A stretch of 39,248 nucleotides of DNA, from positions 1 through 39,248 of the forward strand of contig NZ_MDFM01000039.1 in NCBI RefSeq assembly GCF_002939985.1, in the 5' to 3' direction. The DNA comes from Xanthomonas hortorum pv. cynarae. GTDB taxonomy: Bacteria > Pseudomonadota > Gammaproteobacteria > Xanthomonadales > Xanthomonadaceae. The number at the start of each line of letters is the position of its first letter. Positions within the stretch are counted from its first letter, which is position 1. The translations under genes were made by a program, and so were the position numbers. The notes below the pieces were generated by a model that saw only the letters and a list, made by a program, of their open reading frames with translations, was not told the DNA's origin and searched no databases. Below, one piece after another: positions 36,377 through 39,248 of the stretch.

Positions 36377-36535
36377 ATGAGCACGCATCAAGGCCGGGGT
36401 GCTGGATGCCGGGCATTGGCCCTGGCGACGCTGGTCATCGCGGCGCTGGTCGAAAAACGGCGTGCTGGACGGGGCGGGGTTTTGCTTCTGCAAGCGGAGC
36501 GCGCAGGGGCGAGGATTAGGGCCGACTGGCGATGA
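36377..36535 (+). CDS. Inverted, altered copy of the small hydrophobic peptide gene, 52 aa
   Basis: Plus-strand copy of the 38-aa gene: the start region (AAGGAAGCGCACT before the ATG), STHQ for RTHQ, then LALATLVIAALVEK for ATLVTAIAALVEK. The middle is shortened and scrambled, and the C-terminus runs into the 120-bp direct repeat, adding LLLQAERAGARIRADWR. It may be a fused or degenerate copy. No terminator follows it. Confidence 0.35.
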   Translation: MSTHQGRGAGCRALALATLVIAALVEKRRAGRGGVLLLQAERAGARIRADWR

Positions 36536-36602
36536 CGCGGCACGCGGCATCGGTGCGTAGCACCCCAAGCCGGTGACCGCTTGCGGTCACGCCCCCGCCT
36601 GG
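36483..36602. repeat. 120-bp direct repeat, copy 2
   Basis: See copy 1 (35841-35960). The two copies bracket the small-peptide pair, making a 642-bp unit that could be lost or amplified by recombination. Hairpin GTGACCGC-TT-GCGGTCAC at 36573-36590. Confidence 0.9.
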
Positions 36603-36671
36603 ATTGGATCAGATTCACGGCACTGCCTGGTTTTCGCATGTTCTGCGACATCGGCATGGGTAATGTGGTGC

Positions 36672-37016
36672 ATGGGCAATCGCAAACGACCTCGACTCGA
36701 TCCGTGGCTATTCGGCCCACCTGGCGTGTGTGACGCGTGCGGCGGCCCGTGCGGAACGATGGATCAAGCGGGGATCGTCCGCTACTTCTGTTTCGCTGGC
36801 GTGTTCATGCACCGCTCGTTCTGGCAATTTGCACGCTGCCCGAGCTGCAAAGGCTTGGACGTGTTTTGCAGCGACTGCGGCGGTCGCGGCTATGTGTCGA
36901 CGCCACGCGAGGACATCGATGTTGATGAGTTACGGCGCTGCTGGGCGTCGGTTGTTGCACGCCACAGCGAGTTTGGTGAGGATTTACCGGCGCCGATTGC
37001 GGTGTGGAAACGGTAG
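36672..37016 (+). CDS. Zinc-ribbon protein, 114 aa
   Basis: Three cysteine pairs: VCDACGGPCG near the N-terminus, then RCPSCKGLDVFCSDCGGRGYV, giving DnaJ-like CxxC and CxxCxGxG motifs and two probable zinc sites. A hydrophobic-aromatic strand region (IVRYFCFAGVFMHRSFWQFA) lies between. The C-terminus (IDVDELRRCWASVVARHSE) is helical. Start ATG at 36672 chosen over the longer frame that begins in the direct repeat. Unknown family; nucleic-acid binding is plausible. Confidence 0.6.
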   Translation: MGNRKRPRLDPWLFGPPGVCDACGGPCGTMDQAGIVRYFCFAGVFMHRSFWQFARCPSCKGLDVFCSDCGGRGYVSTPREDIDVDELRRCWASVVARHSEFGEDLPAPIAVWKR

Positions 37017-37039
37017 GCCTGCAACCGGCACGGTGCTTG

Positions 37040-37501
37040 TTATGGGTCGGCGCCGATCACAAACAGCGGATCGGGACTGATCGGCTTACCGTTGGTATCG
37101 ATCACCCATACGCCCCAGTGCGTCGCAAAAAACACGTGGCCTATGCGGACATCTGTTGTCTCTTTACCGCCGTCAAGAGCAATAAATTTGTCCACCATTG
37201 AAATGGTGTGACCGCCACCAACGCTCCATGCGAGTGACGCGAGCGGTGGCGTGCCTGGTCCGCGGATCGCACCAATCACGCGGTACTCAAGCTCTAGATC
37301 GGGCGCAAGGGTAATTGCGTTTGTGGGATCCGTGAGTTCAATAGATTGGGCACCGTCCGTTAGGTTGATCCCGACGTCCTGGATGTTGCGACGATCGCCC
37401 ACCTGTGCCCTGAAAAACCAATTTTCCTCGAAAGTGAACACTGAACCCAAGGGGACATCAATGTCCCTTTTAAGCACGAATGCACTTGCTCTGATCGTCA
37501 T
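37040..37501 (-). CDS. Hypothetical protein, 153 aa
   Basis: Beta-rich soluble protein: SVFTFEENWFFRAQVGDRRNIQDVGI, LTDPTNAITLAPDLELEYRVIGAIRG, and a C-terminal part with VGGGHTISMVDKFIALDGG and HVFFATHWGVWVIDTNG. GGAG lies 8 nt before the ATG at 37501. It converges on the zinc-ribbon gene with 23 bp between the stops. The IS3-family element begins 51 bp upstream and may have replaced its promoter. Unknown family; AT content is a little higher than the backbone. Confidence 0.6.
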   Translation of the reverse strand: MTIRASAFVLKRDIDVPLGSVFTFEENWFFRAQVGDRRNIQDVGINLTDGAQSIELTDPTNAITLAPDLELEYRVIGAIRGPGTPPLASLAWSVGGGHTISMVDKFIALDGGKETTDVRIGHVFFATHWGVWVIDTNGKPISPDPLFVIGADP

Positions 37502-37614
37502 GAGTGTTGCTCCGTTGGCAGTTGCTGGGTTCAAGATGTGCTGTTCAAAAGCCGACGTCCACCCAATTTTGAGTAGCGCCCCAGTTTGGAGTCCAATTCC
37601 CTACCCCGAGGAGA

Positions 37615-37884
37615 TTGGACGTGAAGAAGCGCTTTACCGAGGAACAGATCATTGGCTTCCTGCGCGAAGCCGAAGCGGGCATAGCGATCAAGGACCTATG
37701 CCGGCGCCATGGCTTCAGCGAGGCCTCGTACTACCTGTGGCGCAGCAAGTTCGGCGGGATGAGCGTGCCCGATGCCAAGCGGCTCAAGGACCTTGAGTCC
37801 GAGAATGCTCGACTGAAGAAGTTGCTAGCCGAGCAGCTGTTCGAGAACGACCTGATCAAGGATGCGCTGCGAAAAAAGTGGTAA
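37615..37884 (+). CDS. IS3-family transposase OrfA
   Basis: 89 aa. Helix-turn-helix [44 protein letters not shown] (about 4-48) and a leucine zipper ([29 protein letters not shown]). The GTG at 37621 is an alternative start. It ends at a slippery heptamer A-AAA-AAG (37872-37878), in the right register for -1 frameshifting to give the OrfAB transposase. Confidence 0.9.
   Translation: MDVKKRFTEEQIIGFLREAEAGIAIKDLCRRHGFSEASYYLWRSKFGGMSVPDAKRLKDLESENARLKKLLAEQLFENDLIKDALRKKW
37872..37878 (+). promoter_or_regulatory. Programmed -1 frameshift heptamer
   Basis: A-AAA-AAG in the OrfA zero frame, six bases before the OrfA stop TAA at 37882. This is the standard IS3-family slippery signal. Confidence 0.8.
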
Positions 37885-38723
37885 GCGCACCGGCGCGTCG
37901 TACGCTGGTGCGCGAGTGGATCGGGCGCGGTGCCAGCGAGCGTCGTGCCTTGGCAGCGATCGGCATGAGCGCCAGTGCGCTGCGCTATTGCCCGCGCGAA
38001 GACCGCAATGGCGAACTGCGCGAGCGCATTCTTGCGCTGGCGCATCGCCATCGTCGCTATGGCGTGGGGATGATCTATCTCAAACTGCGACAGGAAGGGC
38101 GCATCGTGAACTACAAACGCGTGGAGCGGTTGTACCGCGAACAGCAGCTACAGGTCCGGCGGCGCAAGCGCAAAAAAGTGCCAATAGGCGAGCGTCAGCC
38201 GCTGCTGCGGCCATCGCAGGCCAACCAGGTGTGGTCGATGGACTTCGTGTTCGACCGCACTGCCGAAGGGCGGGTGATCAAGTGTCTGGTGATCGTGGAC
38301 GATGCAACCCACGAAGCGGTCGCCATCGACGTGGAGCGCGCGATCTCGGGACATGGCGTTGCGCGCGTGCTGGATCGGTTGGCACACAGTCGCGGCTTGC
38401 CGAAGGTGATCCGCACTGACAACGGCAAGGAGTTTTGCGGTAAGGCGATGGTCGCCTGGGCGCATGCCCGTGGCGTGCAGTTGCGGCTGATCCAACCCGG
38501 CAAACCGAACCAGAACGCCTACGTCGAATCCTTCAATGGCCGACTACGCGACGAATGCCTCAACGAGCACTGGTTCCCGACACTGCTGCACGCGCGCACC
38601 GAAATCGAACGCTGGCGACGCGAATACAACGAGGACCGACCCAAAAAAGCAATCTGCGGCATGACCCCGGCTGCGTATGCCCAACATCTGGCAAACACCG
38701 ATATCATTACCCCCGGACTCTAA
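37878..38723 (+). CDS. IS3-family transposase OrfB (DDE catalytic part)
   Basis: 281 aa. HTH_21-like N-part ([30 protein letters not shown]) and rve integrase core with the DDE residues in [18 protein letters not shown] and [21 protein letters not shown]. Expressed mainly by -1 frameshift from OrfA at 37872-37878; the listed start is the frame opening. Intact, so the element may still move. Confidence 0.92.
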   Translation: MVSAPARRTLVREWIGRGASERRALAAIGMSASALRYCPREDRNGELRERILALAHRHRRYGVGMIYLKLRQEGRIVNYKRVERLYREQQLQVRRRKRKKVPIGERQPLLRPSQANQVWSMDFVFDRTAEGRVIKCLVIVDDATHEAVAIDVERAISGHGVARVLDRLAHSRGLPKVIRTDNGKEFCGKAMVAWAHARGVQLRLIQPGKPNQNAYVESFNGRLRDECLNEHWFPTLLHARTEIERWRREYNEDRPKKAICGMTPAAYAQHLANTDIITPGL

Positions 38724-38873
38724 ACCAAGCCACTACTCAGGGTGGGGGGACGTCGCAGCTAGGCGAACTAGACTAGCGAGCTCTAGCTTTATCGACCTGA
38801 CAATGAATTTCTTTGTATTTCTGGATATATTACCTGACCGGAGAGGATCTCCGGCATATCAAGGAGAAAGTAC

Positions 38874-39161
38874 GTGGCAAGTCGACACAAGATTGGTTGC
38901 ATCAATAAAGATGATCGCCAAGATAAATATAACCGCATCACGCACGTTGGCGGCACGGGTTCTGACGGCAAGCGATGGAAGCTAAGCCTTGATGAAGCCA
39001 TCAATGGGATCGAGACAGACAAATATGCCTTCTTCACTCATGTCGGAGGTCATGAGAGAGATGTGATCGTGGCAACGTCAAGAAGCGGAAGGAAATATCT
39101 GCGGACCACTGCCGATCACGATACTCCGGACAATTTGCTGAGCCTTCCCGAATGTCCGTGA
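38874..39161 (+). CDS. DUF3892-family protein, 95 aa
   Basis: Recognised by IGCINKDDRQDKYNRITHVGG, W(K)LSLDEAINGIETDKYAFFTH and the end KYLRTTADHDTPDNLLSLPEC, the DUF3892 pattern of small proteins of unknown function. The GTG start at 38874 has AAGGAG 7-8 nt upstream. A hairpin (CCGGAGA-3-TCTCCGG, 38838-38854) sits in its leader, and a terminator follows at 39214. It lies just past the IS element, so it may be driven partly from it. Confidence 0.8.
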   Translation: MASRHKIGCINKDDRQDKYNRITHVGGTGSDGKRWKLSLDEAINGIETDKYAFFTHVGGHERDVIVATSRSGRKYLRTTADHDTPDNLLSLPECP

Positions 39162-39213
39162 CCTAAGGAAGGTCTGAACAACGCGGCCTGAGAGCGCGGA
39201 ATGTCGCATCGTT

Positions 39214-39247
39214 CTGGAGAGTCGCGTTTGGATCTCTCCGGATTTTT
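39214..39247 (+). terminator. Terminator after the DUF3892 gene
   Basis: CTGGAGAG, 12-nt loop, CTCTCCGG (one G-T pair), then ATTTTT. 52 bp after the stop. Confidence 0.65.
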
Positions 39248-39248
39248 G

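Larger units (their letters stand above)
37553..38755 (+). mobile_element. IS3-family element, IS407 group, about 1.2 kb
   Basis: Inverted ends CGACGTCC (37553) and GGACGTCG (38748-38755), with further imperfect matches inward (TGAGTAG and GGAGTCC against AGAGTCC). The two transposase frames lie between. Flanks AAGC and CAGC agree in 3 of 4, so the target duplication is uncertain. Xanthomonas carries many close relatives (IS1404-type). Confidence 0.8.

Overview
The window looks like most of the backbone of a conjugative plasmid from a Xanthomonas strain, or a close Xanthomonadaceae relative. Three things point there: a XopH-type type III effector gene, a second Ser-rich effector-like gene inside a small Tn3-type cassette with unusually long (about 92 bp) inverted repeats of the TnXax1 kind, and an IS3-family (IS407-group) element. 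The backbone is GC-rich, while the two effector genes are clearly AT-richer. No chromosomal housekeeping genes, rRNA or tRNA are visible.

Layout. 1-1640: two overlapping minus-strand genes, one resembling ParC-type partition-associated proteins, behind a palindromic operator. 1714-5706: accessory island holding xopH, an orphan Tn3-family resolvase with its res site, a VapBC/AbrB-PIN toxin-antitoxin pair, and a 1,015-bp effector cassette (4692-5706). 5714-9395: small plasmid genes and a type IA topoisomerase (topoisomerase III). 9466-20235: a complete P-type mating-pair-formation cluster in the order trbB-C-D-E-J-K-L-F-G-I (minus strand). 20232-26730: coupling protein TraG, a DUF3363 relaxase with an internal 275-residue duplication, a lytic transglycosylase and a TraF-like pilin-maturation peptidase. 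26735-29330: DUF2840 gene, a striking 8-bp-phased GCATGC array, an RHH partition protein, ParA and KfrA. 29330-30720: non-coding, rich in hairpins, with a candidate small RNA/leader ORF and possibly the replication origin. 30721-31542: a probable replication initiator. 31869-35325: many small genes of plasmid type, including a plasmid-borne csrA. 35380-36670: repeats with two inverted copies of a small hydrophobic-peptide gene. 36672-39161: a zinc-ribbon gene, a hypothetical gene, the IS3-family element and a DUF3892 gene.

How it works together. ParA, the RHH protein and the phased array are a plausible segregation system. TraI-like relaxase, TraG, TrbB-TrbI, TraF and the transglycosylase form the transfer apparatus; the pilin TrbC and TraF have the features expected for a cyclic pilin as in RP4. 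The accessory island is cargo for plant interaction.

The most interesting observations are regulatory. A palindrome of about 23 bp (GGTGTGCAAT-3-ATTGCACACC) recurs about ten times, nearly always 25-70 bp upstream of the first gene of a minus-strand unit (parA, the trbC operon and several small-gene operons). This suggests one plasmid-wide repressor whose gene I cannot identify. A second element, GCATGC repeated in 8-bp steps, forms a 261-bp array beside parA and the RHH gene, with three smaller clusters elsewhere, two of them next to the palindrome.
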